Positions 1-8,701 of a DNA stretch of 14,220 nt are shown here, piece after piece. The stretch is from Blastocladiella britannica. Lineage: Eukaryota > Blastocladiomycota > Blastocladiomycetes > Blastocladiales > Blastocladiaceae. Every line of letters starts with the position of its first letter. Within the stretch, counting starts at the first letter, position 1. The notes under the pieces are model-generated. The model was not told the origin of the DNA and ran no database searches. It saw only the letters and a list, made by a program, of their open reading frames with translations. The position numbers were made by a program, and so were the translations under genes. The stretch covers positions 1-14,220 of the forward strand of contig MU625010.1 of NCBI GenBank assembly GCA_025349905.2, written 5' to 3'.

Positions 1-248
1 ATTGAAGGCGATTGTTGGTGACGAACGACAGAAAAAAAGTGAGCGACAGGGAGGGGCCGCTTTCATAGGCAGAGATGCGTCGATCAGGAGTCATCAAGGC
101 GGTGTGATATAATGTCTTTTTCGTTCAAAACTTGAGTGTTCAGCATGACTGGCGAAAAGTCGAGGTGGAGAGTTGAGGCGAAAACTCGGTGTTCATGTTC
201 ATTTCAATTTGGCGCGAAACTCGCAATACTCCAAAAACAAAATCAAGG
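1..248. promoter_or_regulatory. Edge region with three E2F/MBF-like elements; possible promoter of a leftward gene
   Basis: No convincing complete gene is visible. GGCGAAAAGTCG (151-162) and GGCGAAAACTCG (177-188) match at 11 of 12 bases, and GGCGCGAAACTCGC (211-224) is a related third copy. All resemble the TTTCGCGC/GGCGAAA core bound by E2F/DP or MBF-type factors. On the minus strand a TATATC-like AT-rich stretch lies near 104-112. Minus-strand frames starting with ATG at 94 and at 66 are both open to the window edge, but they are only 31 and 22 codons long. The region also holds the 3' flank of the F-box gene ending at 249. A promoter for a minus-strand gene beyond the left edge is possible; this is inference. 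Confidence 0.3.
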
Positions 249-1439
249 TCAAGGGAAAGCAAGCAACGGATCCTGAAGCAGCGAGCACGCGTCGCATTCC
301 CAGTTGATCGAGCGCAACTGAGCCGCGCACGGCCGACACACCCATCCAGCGCCATCCTCGAGATCAGTGTCGTCGTCTCCAACCATGTCGCTCCACCTAG
401 AATCCACGCGTCGAAGTGACCGGTGGCGAGCGGACGCGCACACGGCCGACGAGCGCACGTACAGCGTCCAGCCCATCGGCGGTCCTTGCCAGCACGAGCT
501 GCAGCACGCAGCGGCAGGTCCGCATTGCCAGCACATGACGAGCGGATGGCACGCGCCGCACCTCTTGGTGGCATCACTAGACCGGCAATGCATGCAGCCG
601 GCGTGACCAGCTACCGGGTGAGCGAATTGGACCCGGTGGTCGCTGCACCCGGAACACGCGCGCACGCTACCCTGGAGCGCACCCGAAGCCGGCGGTGCTG
701 AGAGCACGGTTCCGCCCAAAACCGGAGGCGTCGGCAGCCATGGAAGCGCGAGAGAACGCGTCCCCGCTGCCCGGTGTACGAGCTGGACTTGGAGTCGACG
801 GAGCGGGAATGCTGAGGCGTCCAAATTGAGCAGGAGATGGCGAATGGCCGCTGGCTTGCACGCTGAAAAGTGCGACAGGTCGAGCTGGAGGAGCGTGCAC
901 CCATTTCGCATCGTTTGCATCGTTGCGAGCAAGGATATGCACCGTACAAAGTGTCTCGAGAGGGTCGGCGCTCCACCACCATCGCGCGAGGGAATCACCT
1001 CGGCACGAAACGTCGTCGTGTGACTGCCAATGCACCGGGATAAAAAGACCCATGCCAGCGCTTCGCGGCTAACATCCTGGCGCAGGGGTTCGAATGATGG
1101 CGTCATTGCCGGGCGATGGCTGGTCGGAAAAGCATTTTCGTCGCCGTCAAATTGAGATTGAGACATATGGAACCACGGTTTGCTGGCAACATTCACCACC
1201 ACCGCGACCGTTGCATGATGAGCGTTGATTGCATTCGTCTTCAATGGAGTGCATCCGGCGCGCAGTATGCCCATGGGTCGGCTCGCCAGTCTGTCGTACA
1301 AGGCGAGCTTCATGAGCGTAGGATGCGCAAGAGCAAGGGAATGGAAGGCGACGGCAGGGTCCGAGCTATCAATACGAGAGTACAGCGCAGACCAAAGTAT
1401 GCGCGACAGTACATCGTCCGGCAGGCACAGGAAGTCCAT
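249..1439 (-). CDS. F-box-like protein with C-terminal cysteine-rich (zinc-ribbon-like) array
   Basis: The protein is 396 aa. I chose the ATG at 1439 (context CAAAATGG) because it directly precedes an F-box-like start, MDFLCLPDDVLSRIL. An in-frame ATG at 1487 would add 16 hydrophobic/Cys residues and sit only 40 bp from the protease stop. Residues about 1-50 look like an F-box. Residues about 180-225 are leucine-rich (LLQLDLSHF, IRHLLLNLDA). Residues 262-385 hold CxxC pairs at 262/265, 282/285, 294/297, 303/306, 313/316, 368/371 and 382/385, suggesting several zinc sites. F-box proteins usually link substrates to Skp1-Cullin ubiquitin ligases; that role here is inference. The cysteine spacing resembles the protein at 3973-5442, so the two may be paralogues. 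No named family is recognised. No intron is seen. Confidence 0.7.
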   Translation of the reverse strand: MDFLCLPDDVLSRILWSALYSRIDSSDPAVAFHSLALAHPTLMKLALYDRLASRPMGILRAGCTPLKTNAINAHHATVAVVVNVASKPWFHMSQSQFDGDENAFPTSHRPAMTPSFEPLRQDVSREALAWVFLSRCIGSHTTTFRAEVIPSRDGGGAPTLSRHFVRCISLLATMQTMRNGCTLLQLDLSHFSACKPAAIRHLLLNLDASAFPLRRLQVQLVHRAAGTRSLALPWLPTPPVLGGTVLSAPPASGALQGSVRACSGCSDHRVQFAHPVAGHAGCMHCRSSDATKRCGACHPLVMCWQCGPAAACCSSCWQGPPMGWTLYVRSSAVCASARHRSLRRVDSRWSDMVGDDDTDLEDGAGWVCRPCAAQLRSINWECDACSLLQDPLLAFP

Positions 1440-1526
1440 TTTGCAGTTTGTGGCCGAGCACAAAGAGAGCCAAAAAAAATCATTCATTTTAAAAAATCAC
1501 CATCACGATCTGAAAAAAAAAGGTGT

Positions 1527-3521
1527 TTAGCAACCGGTCGGGAGAGTTGACGAGTTCTTGTACTTTTGCGAGGCAGTGCCAGCGCCAACACCGAGCCCGC
1601 GCTTGGCGAATCCCTTCCAGATCGCGCACTTGTTCTTGCCGCCAGTGAGGTTGACGTCGGCCTGGATGATGGCGTCGCGCGCCTGCAGGAACGTCGGGCT
1701 GCACGGCTGCAGCTTCATGCCGTCGAGCATCAGCTGCAGGAACAGCTGGTTGCCCTTGCCGCCGGCCTTGTAGCCGTCCTTGACGGCACCAAAACCGTAC
1801 GCATCAATCAGGTTCCAGTACACCTCAAACAGCGCCGTGGCCCACACCTCGCCGGCCATGTGCACCTCCTGGTACGAAGACTTGGCCAGGTAGTTGTACA
1901 GCGTCGGGTTGACGGTGGTTGAGGTCGAGTACGGGTAGGTACGGATCCCAGCCGGGTCGCCAATCACGTACGCGCCAGCGGGGCGCGACGTGGAGCGGGT
2001 GTCGGAGGTCTTGGCGTCAAGCACCAGGCCGAGCACGTCCGACCAGCCCTCGCCCATGCCGCCGGCCAGCGTGGTGGTCAGGCAGTTGGAGTTGGCGGGT
2101 CCACCCGTGAGCCGGTTGGAGACGCCGTGTCCGTACTCGTGGATTGGCACCAGCGTGTCGTAGGTACCGTCGCGGCCGGGCGTGGTCTCGGTGAACGTGT
2201 ACATGCGCATCTTGCCGCGCTGGCCGTCCGGAGGCGTCGCAAAGTCGGCGTTGTCGGTCCCGGCACCGTCCTGCGCGTTGGCAATGATGGCGTCGCCCGC
2301 CGTCCCGCCCTTGGAGAAGTTGTTTTCCTGGAAGTTGCCCGACTTTTCGTCGAACCCGTACTTGTAGGTGATGTCGTGCACCTGGTTGACGACCAAGAAC
2401 AGCTGCGCGGTCGACGCCCACGTGTACGTCGAGGGAGCCTTGGTCAGGTCCGGCTTGAAGGACGAAAAGTCGAGGGAGGCGCCGCCGCTGGGGCGCTTGT
2501 TGGTCTGCCACTGGTTGCCGGTCGACCCCGACAGGTTCTCTTGCGCGTAAGCGTTGTTGCCGCGGGTATCGGTGAACGTCTTGCCGCTGCCCTGGTCGTG
2601 CCAGCCCAGAGGCGACGACGTCGTGTCGGTCACGGTCGCGCCGTCCACGGCCACAATCCCGCCATCAGTCGGCGAGGTGCTGCCGACGGGAACACCCACG
2701 TACTTGGCGTCCGAGACCCAGTCGACAATCTTTTCCACGGCGCCAGTGTCGGCGTTGATGTGGCCGTTGTACCTTTTACATTTTTTTGTTTTGTTTGTTA
2801 GTGTTGTTCAGATTGGACTGAGACAAAGATGAAAAACGTACCAGCTGTGGTCGAGCTCAACCGAGTACTGGAAGGTCAGCGACAGCTTGTCACCGTTCTG
2901 AATGTACACCTGCTTGACGGGCACGTCCGAGAGGGCGGCGTCGGTCTTGATCGTGTACTGCTTGGGGGTACCCACCGACGCGGTCTGCACCTTGGCAACC
3001 ACCTCGACCTTTTTGCCGGCCAGCGACAGGTTAACGGCCTTGGCGAGGGCCTCGAACCCGGACTGCGGAGTGACCTTGGAAGCGGCAAACGAAGCAGTGG
3101 CGATGGGCTTGGCACCACGGAAGAACGAGTCGCCGTACGACAGGATCTGACCGTTCTTGCCGACGTTGACGTTGATGTGGGCGTTGGCAACGTCGATTCC
3201 GCCAATCACCTGGCGCAGGTGCACCGCCGACGCGCCGTTGGACACGGGCACCACGTCGATCACGCGGAACTCGCCGGCGGGGATCTTGAGCGTGTCCGAG
3301 ACGTACTTGGCGGCAATGTCTTCGGGCTTGGCGGTGGAGGCAGCAAGCGCCGAGACAGTGGAAGGCGCGGCGACCGTGTACTCGCTGTGGTTGATCGGAG
3401 GGACAACGCTGATGCGCTTGCCCGTCGGGCGGGCCACCGACGGCGTGTCCGGAGTCGGGACCGCAAGCGCGATCTGAGCGACCGCGGCCAGCGCAAAGAG
3501 GAGGGAGAACTTGGTGGTCAT
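1527..3521 (-). CDS. Secreted fungalysin-type zinc metalloprotease (peptidase family M36)
   Basis: Two exons, 3521-2842 and 2772-1527, with a 69-nt intron (2841-2773, GTACGT...AAAAG). Splicing restores DHSWYNGHINA across the junction and gives 641 aa, a normal fungalysin length. Residues 1-20 are a signal peptide (cleavage likely after ALA). The FTP propeptide spans about 66-118, followed by the rest of the propeptide and the catalytic domain from about residue 240. Zinc ligands are H438 and H442 with catalytic E439 (HEYGH), and the third ligand is E468 in GEGWSD. The 29-residue gap from E439 to E468 matches my memory of Aspergillus fungalysin. Known family role: extracellular endopeptidase made as a zymogen. 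The threonine usually seen in HEYTH is glycine here. The gene is divergent from the F-box gene at 3973. Family assignment is very secure; substrate is unknown. Confidence 0.96.
2773..2841 (-). other. Intron of the fungalysin gene
   Basis: Minus strand reads TG|GTACGTTTTTC ... AATGTAAAAG|GTAC. Removal joins the 226-codon first exon to the protease exon without a frame change and restores the conserved W-Y-N-G-H motif. Reading through gives YVFHLCLSPI and then a stop. The intron is A-rich and has no polypyrimidine tract before the AAG acceptor. Confidence 0.9.
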
Positions 3522-3972
3522 TGTGTTATGGGACTTCTAAGGTCTTTGGATCTAGTATGTACAGGGAGGACCCCGAGAGAGATTGGACTGTACAAGTTGG
3601 TGATGGATCTTGATGGAAATGTTTGACGCGAGCGAGGGCGACCCGGCCCCTTTTGTAGCATTTTCGCTTGGTGCTCGGGACTTGTAAAAAATTTCCCGTT
3701 TTTTCCCTTCCTTGCATCTCGGTGCTAAGCTCGGGTTGGCGCTCCGGTTGGCGCTTAGTGGCAGCTCCCGAGGGCTGGCGCGAAGAAGAAGTCACATACT
3801 GCGCAAAGTACACAAAAATGGTGCGATTTCGGATCAGGCGCCAGACTTAAACGTGGACGCAGCCGCTGGATTGGCCAGCGAACAGCGAAAATCATCAGGA
3901 CACTTGAGCCGCGAACAAGCCAGGTGGCGTCACAGGTCTCTCTTGCCCAATGAGTGGGAACTCATCTTAACA
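3522..3972. promoter_or_regulatory. Divergent promoter region between fungalysin and F-box gene
   Basis: This is a 451-bp gap with no convincing gene. A TATA-like TACAAAA lies on the minus strand at 3657-3651, about 130 bp upstream of the protease ATG. A CCAAT pentamer (minus strand, about 3582-3586) sits between inverted 7-mers TGTACAG (3558-3564) and CTGTACA (3588-3594). A 10-bp direct repeat GGTTGGCGCT occurs at 3734-3743 and 3746-3755, a 12-bp period. Open frame continues in phase upstream of the F-box ATG to 3712, but it lacks any domain, is poor in conserved features and overlaps these sites, so I treat it as non-coding. Element functions are inferred from sequence alone. Confidence 0.45.
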
Positions 3973-5442
3973 ATGATGAAGGACCTGCCCAACGAGCTCT
4001 GGATCGAAATAGGCCGGCACCTCGCGTCGACGAGCCGTGCGGACTTGACACTGCTGGCTGCCACGTCGCACCGGTTCTTTGCGCTCGTTTACTCGTCCCC
4101 GGCACTCTGGCTCTCGCTCTGGCAAACGCGACGCGCACCGCCTGATTTTGCCGCAGCTTCGGACCTGGCTTCTCCGCGTACTACCACGGCCATAACGCCA
4201 GGCCTCACGTCGCAGCTGTGGTGTCTCGATCTCGAATGGCTTGCGACCGCGCCCGCGCATTTACCGGTTCTGGTGCAGCGACTGGGCGCAGTGCGTGTCC
4301 GCCGCGCCGTGCGTGCGCTGTGGCTCCCGGCCGACATGGGCGAGAGCGACCTGGTAGCCGACGTGTTGACGCATTTTCCGAATCTGGCGGCCATTTCGTC
4401 TGCCTCGGCGACTCTAGCCACCGCCGTAGTATCCTCGGTGCGGCACCAACACGAGCGCGACACCACAGCCCATCAACAAACACCGCTGGAACCACCCTCG
4501 TCCCGTCCCAGCGGCGCCGCCCCGCAACCCCCGCAGTACCCGTTACCCAATCTCCAGCGCGTGTACCTGACCGACGACCCGACCATAACCCAGTACACGT
4601 TACTGACGACCACGTTGCCGCACCTGTCCCCACACCCACACCCGCTCTCGGTGACGCTGTGCCTGCACTGTCACACGCGGTTCCACCCGTACACGCGCGA
4701 CCACGACGAGTTCGGATGTCCTGCCGCCGGGTGCCAGGCGTGTGTTCCCGAGTCGCTGTGCATTGCGTGCGGATTCGCGTTCTGTGGTAGGCACCGGGTG
4801 CTGGTCAGCGGGTTCTGTGCGCGGGCGGCGGCGGCAGGGGATACGGGGGCGGGAGTGTGCGCGTGGTGTGCGGAAAAGGTGGGCAAGTGCGAGACGTGTG
4901 GGGCGGTCGATTGTCCGCATTGCGACAGCTCTCCTGCTGATGCTGCTATTCCTGTTGCTGCTGTCGCTGCTGCAGACCAAGAGAATGGTGAGGACGATCA
5001 ACTAGACGACGACAACGGGGACGACGATCAGGAACAAGAAATACAAGCACCTCCACCGCCACCAGCGCCAGAAGCCGCGCCTGTGCACACGTGCTCCAAG
5101 TGCGGAAGGAAAAGGTGCACGCGGTGCTCCCCACACTACACGTGCGTGAGCTGCGCCTCCGTGTACTGCCTGGACTGCGTCGAGGGCGCGACGTGCATCA
5201 TGTGCCCCTCGGATGATCTGACGTGCAGCGCGTGCTTTGTCGACGTGCATCTCGGCGGTCGCCATGGCGATTCCTTTGCCGACGCCCCCAAGGTATGTGA
5301 ACGGTGCGAGTTTCCCTTTTGCGGTCTCTGCCGCGGTGAACATGCGTGTGACAGTTTTCAGATCGGGCGGCGGTTGGCGGCGTCGGTGGACCGCGGGATG
5401 GAGCGGGTGCGGCGAACCAGGGATCGTGTTGGGCGGCTCTGA
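3973..5442 (+). CDS. F-box protein with two cysteine-rich zinc-binding blocks
   Basis: The protein is 489 aa. I chose the first of two tandem ATGs at 3973 (context AACAATGATG) because the F-box follows at once (KDLPNELWIEIGRHL, residues 3-17). The open frame runs upstream to 3712 without recognisable content. The F-box is about residues 4-48. A weak leucine-rich middle follows. Cys block one (230-317) has 15 cysteines, mostly as CxxC pairs. An acidic linker (about 335-355) and a proline/alanine stretch come next. Cys block two (374-459) has 17 cysteines in a regular C-x2-C-x4-C-x2-C pattern, resembling tandem treble-clef or B-box/IBR-like zinc ribbons, but I cannot name it. F-box plus zinc modules suggests a substrate adaptor of an SCF ubiquitin ligase (inference). 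Its first Cys block resembles that of the gene at 249-1439. The Rab7 start is only 59 bp downstream. Confidence 0.78.
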   Translation: MMKDLPNELWIEIGRHLASTSRADLTLLAATSHRFFALVYSSPALWLSLWQTRRAPPDFAAASDLASPRTTTAITPGLTSQLWCLDLEWLATAPAHLPVLVQRLGAVRVRRAVRALWLPADMGESDLVADVLTHFPNLAAISSASATLATAVVSSVRHQHERDTTAHQQTPLEPPSSRPSGAAPQPPQYPLPNLQRVYLTDDPTITQYTLLTTTLPHLSPHPHPLSVTLCLHCHTRFHPYTRDHDEFGCPAAGCQACVPESLCIACGFAFCGRHRVLVSGFCARAAAAGDTGAGVCAWCAEKVGKCETCGAVDCPHCDSSPADAAIPVAAVAAADQENGEDDQLDDDNGDDDQEQEIQAPPPPPAPEAAPVHTCSKCGRKRCTRCSPHYTCVSCASVYCLDCVEGATCIMCPSDDLTCSACFVDVHLGGRHGDSFADAPKVCERCEFPFCGLCRGEHACDSFQIGRRLAASVDRGMERVRRTRDRVGRL

Positions 5443-5501
5443 ATGAACTTTCTCCTCTTTCCACATTTCAGAAATCCATATCTCATTTGAATATACCAAT
5501 T

Positions 5502-6342
5502 ATGGCCGCTCCGCAACCAAAGCGCAAGCTCATTCTCAAGGTCATTATCCTTGGCGACTCGGGGTCCGCTATATTATTTTCATAAATTTTAATCGTTGTG
5601 CTAATATATTTCATTCATTCAGGGTTGGGAAAACATCGCTCATGAACCAATACGTCAATAAGCGGTTCTCAAAGCAGTATAAGGCGACTCTCGGCGCCGA
5701 TTTTTTGACCAAGGAGGTCACGATCGGGGATGCGGTTGTTACTCTTCAGGTATACCATTATAGCGTGGCATTTCATTTCGTGGTGACTGACTGACAAATA
5801 ATAACGAAATCTTATAGATGTGGGATACCGGTACGGACTACCATATCTCATTTGGGATTCGCACCAGGATCCAATCGAGACGACTCACCACAAAAAAAAA
5901 ACTCTATATAGCCGGCCAGGAACGGTTCCAATCGCTGGGCGTCGCATTCTACCGCGGGGCCGACTGCTGTGTGCTGACGTACGATGTTTCCAACTCCAAG
6001 TCGTTTGACTCGTTGTCGTCGTGGCACGACGAGTTCTTGCAACAGGGCTCCCCCGCGAACCCGGAGACGTTCCCGTTTGTGGTGTTGGGGAACAAGGTGG
6101 ACGTGGAGGACAGCAAGCGTCAAGTGACGTCGCGGCGGGCGCTGGCATGGTGCGACGACAAGGGCAAGCTCCCGCATTTCGAAACGTCGGCTAAAGATGC
6201 CACCAATGTCGACGACGCGTTCCGGACCATTGCGGAACTGGCGCTCAAGAACGTGGCCGAGGACGTGCAGTACGATTTCCCGGCGCCGATCCGGCTCGAC
6301 GCCAATGTCCGGCAGGGCGCCGATAGCGGATGCGCTTGCTGA
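5502..6342 (+). CDS. RAB7/YPT7-like: Rab7-type small GTPase
   Basis: Four exons: 5502-5563, 5623-5749, 5818-5830 (13 nt) and 5912-6342. The product is 210 aa, the normal Rab7 length. All GTPase motifs are restored by splicing: G1 GDSGVGKTS (18-26), the Rab7 signature [21 protein letters not shown]3 WDTAGQERF (65-73, catalytic Q70), G4 NKVD (128-131) and G5 ETSAK (158-162). The C-terminus CAC (208-210) is a double geranylgeranylation signal. Known family role: controls late endosome to vacuole/lysosome transport and fusion through HOPS. Intron 3 is 81 nt, a multiple of three without stops, and splits DT|AGQE; its retention would add 27 residues inside switch II. The gene is convergent with the E2 gene (160-bp gap). 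Assignment is very secure; exon 3 boundaries rest on motif restoration. Confidence 0.97.
5564..5622 (+). other. Rab7 intron 1
   Basis: 59 nt, GTCCGC ... TTCAG, splitting the P-loop glycine codon (GG|G). A CTAAT branch-like site is at 5601-5605. Removal restores GDSGVGKTS. It is far richer in A+T than the flanking exons. Confidence 0.93.
5750..5817 (+). other. Rab7 intron 2
   Basis: 68 nt, GTATAC ... TTATAG, phase 0. CTGAC branch-like sites lie at about 5786-5795. Removal joins VTLQ to MWDT, the expected Rab7 order before the G3 motif. Confidence 0.93.
5831..5911 (+). other. Rab7 intron 3, stop-free and a multiple of three
   Basis: 81 nt, GTACGG ... CTATATAG. Removal joins ACC G|CC to give DTAGQERF. 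Reading through inserts 27 residues between T67 and A68 without a stop. The sequence contains an A10 run and is richer in A+T than the exons. No Rab protein I know carries such an insert, so it is called an intron. Confidence 0.9.
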
Positions 6343-6502
6343 ATCGTTTTTTTTTTTTTCTGTTTTGAGTCATGAAATGAAGTCTCCCTCTTTTTTTTTG
6401 GTTGGTGTCCGTTGGATGGTATGGTTGCATTGTCCTCGGGCCTCCCTCCATTCAAAAAACAATCCTTCAATCAATCCGGAACTGGAAAGATACATCATCA
6501 CA

Positions 6503-7286
<784 letters not shown>

Positions 7287-7291
7287 GATGG

Positions 7292-7315
7292 TTGGTTTTG
7301 GTTATTGGTTTTGGT
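7292..7315 (-). repeat. Tandem 11-bp direct repeat in the E2 upstream gap
   Basis: TTGGTTTTGGT occurs twice with a 13-bp period (7292-7302 and 7305-7315). On the minus strand it reads ACCAAAACCAA twice and ends 6 bp before the E2 ATG, with CCAAT formed at the junction. It occupies much of the 63-bp gap between the ankyrin stop and the E2 start, so it may be a 5'UTR or core promoter element (inference). Confidence 0.5.
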
Positions 7316-7349
7316 GTTGAGATAATGCGAATTTTCGATGATGTGAGGG

Positions 7350-8300
7350 TCAAAGAGAAGTCAAATCGACAACACCAACACCAGCACCTCCGGCGCCAGC
7401 CTTGATGGCAGGTGGTGGAGAAAAGATCGACGCCATACACACGCGCGTACAGTCCAGCGACGTGTCCAGAAACGGTCCCGTCGCGAGCTCCGGCCACACC
7501 AGCACCTGCGCCAGATCCGCCGCATCGCGCCGCCGCACCGCGTCCCAGAACGCGTGACGTGCCGGCAGCTGTGCCATTTTACCCTCGAGATGTCCGCTGG
7601 CAGAAACATTGGCAGCGGCGGCAGTGGCAGCCATGGTCAACGTTGCGCTGAGCCAATCGCCGCCACCTCCAGCTGAGGACGATCCGGAGAGTGCGAGCCC
7701 GACTGCAGCGATGCTTTCAGTACCTCCGTTCCCGTTTTGGCGAGCAACGACCGTGGCAGAAACGAGCGCATCCACGTCCCAGTCCGCCAATGCCCGCGGC
7801 ACCGCGCCGTTCCACGACGGCCGCGCCAGATCGGATGCCGCCAATCGCGCCGGTCCGGCGTGCCCGAGAAGTGCTGCCACCGCCGAGATCGGGTGCCAGG
7901 GGGAAACAGCTGCATAGTGCGCTGCCGTCCACCCCGTCGACGGCACTATGGTACGAAACCCACCTGCTGCTCCTGATTCCAAGAGCACGGATATGGTCCC
8001 TGCCGATCCGCGGAATGCGGCCAACATCAGTGGCGTCGGGAGCGCTGTGTTGGCTGATGAATGAGTGGATTGAAGTTGCTGTTGTTGTTTTTGCAGCTGC
8101 ACGATAGCGGAGGTTGTGTGCTCGAGCCCATAGTAGGCGGCGACGTGGAGTGCCGATACGCCATACGCGGTGTGCGGAGCGGTCAGGTCGCGTGCAGGCT
8201 CATAGGCCAGTACTCGAGCGACCATGGCTGTTTCGTCGGTGTTTGGGTCGCATTCCTTGGCGCGACCGAGCTCGGCCATGTCCGTGATCAGTAGCTCCAT
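7350..8300 (-). CDS. Ankyrin-repeat protein
   Basis: The protein is 316 aa. The start at 8300 has an A-rich context (CAAAAATGG); an in-frame ATG at 8279 is an alternative. Three degenerate ankyrin repeats are visible: about 46-73 (YGVSALHVAAYYG), 87-112 (LPTPLMLAAFRGSAG) and 121-148 (TGWTAAHYAAV). The first two are separated by a glutamine-rich loop (QKQQQQLQ, 70-77). Residues 150-316 contain Gly/Ser/Ala-rich stretches and a helical segment around 248-270, with no recognised domain. There is no signal peptide or membrane segment, so it is likely an intracellular scaffold. Partners are unknown. The gene is tandem with and 63 bp upstream of the E2 gene, and divergent from the permease. Confidence 0.8.
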   Translation of the reverse strand: MELLITDMAELGRAKECDPNTDETAMVARVLAYEPARDLTAPHTAYGVSALHVAAYYGLEHTTSAIVQLQKQQQQLQSTHSSANTALPTPLMLAAFRGSAGTISVLLESGAAGGFRTIVPSTGWTAAHYAAVSPWHPISAVAALLGHAGPARLAASDLARPSWNGAVPRALADWDVDALVSATVVARQNGNGGTESIAAVGLALSGSSSAGGGGDWLSATLTMAATAAAANVSASGHLEGKMAQLPARHAFWDAVRRRDAADLAQVLVWPELATGPFLDTSLDCTRVCMASIFSPPPAIKAGAGGAGVGVVDLTSL

Positions 8301-8701
8301 TTTTGTTTGTTGTTAATGGCTTGTGAATTAGTCCATTTTTCCATTCCATCGCTAGCGCCGTGTGTGCGCTCGAGATTAAGAGCCCGTGTGCGTGTTTGGG
8401 GATTGAGACTCCTCATCGTCGTAAGGAGTCCAGTATTATATTTCCTCGGAAAATAATCCCGTTCTCGCCTCCCAAAAATAGTCACGTAAATCCATCATGT
8501 GCAGCATTATTTCCTCCTTCGATAACTTATTTTTCCTCTACAGTATCACGGGCCATGACTCTTGGCCGCTTGTGCCGCTCCTCTGCCGCTGCCGCTTGGC
8601 CGCGCGGCATGAATATCTTGACTAGTCCTGCATAAAACCGGGCCAATTCCGCCATCTAGCTCAATCCGCACGCAATTGCACAGCAATAACATCCAGCAAA
8701 A
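8301..8701. promoter_or_regulatory. Divergent promoter region between ankyrin gene and amino-acid permease
   Basis: A 401-bp gap without a convincing gene. For the permease, a TATA-like CATAAAA at 8631-8637 and a CCAAT at 8643-8647 lie 55-70 bp upstream of the ATG. An inverted TTTCC-TC-GGAAA lies near 8439-8450. A run of GCCGCT-type hexamers spans about 8567-8602. Toward the ankyrin gene the sequence is A-rich on the sense strand directly before the ATG. Functional roles are inferred. Confidence 0.45.

Noticed and set aside
1080..1100. GGTTCGAAT resembling a tRNA B box
   Set aside because: It lies inside the F-box coding sequence, and no A box, acceptor stem or cloverleaf could be formed.
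2810..3590. Shared 11-mer AGATTGGACTG in the protease intron and its promoter
   Set aside because: Exact 11-mers are expected to recur many times by chance in 14 kb.
2127..3626. Long plus-strand open frames of 224 and 265 codons across the protease gene
   Set aside because: They are exactly antisense to the intact M36 exons, have low-complexity R/G/V/D-rich composition and no motif. GC-rich codon use on the other strand produces them.
3712..3972. N-terminal extension of the second F-box protein
   Set aside because: In frame and open, but without recognisable content, and the F-box starts right after the tandem ATG at 3973.
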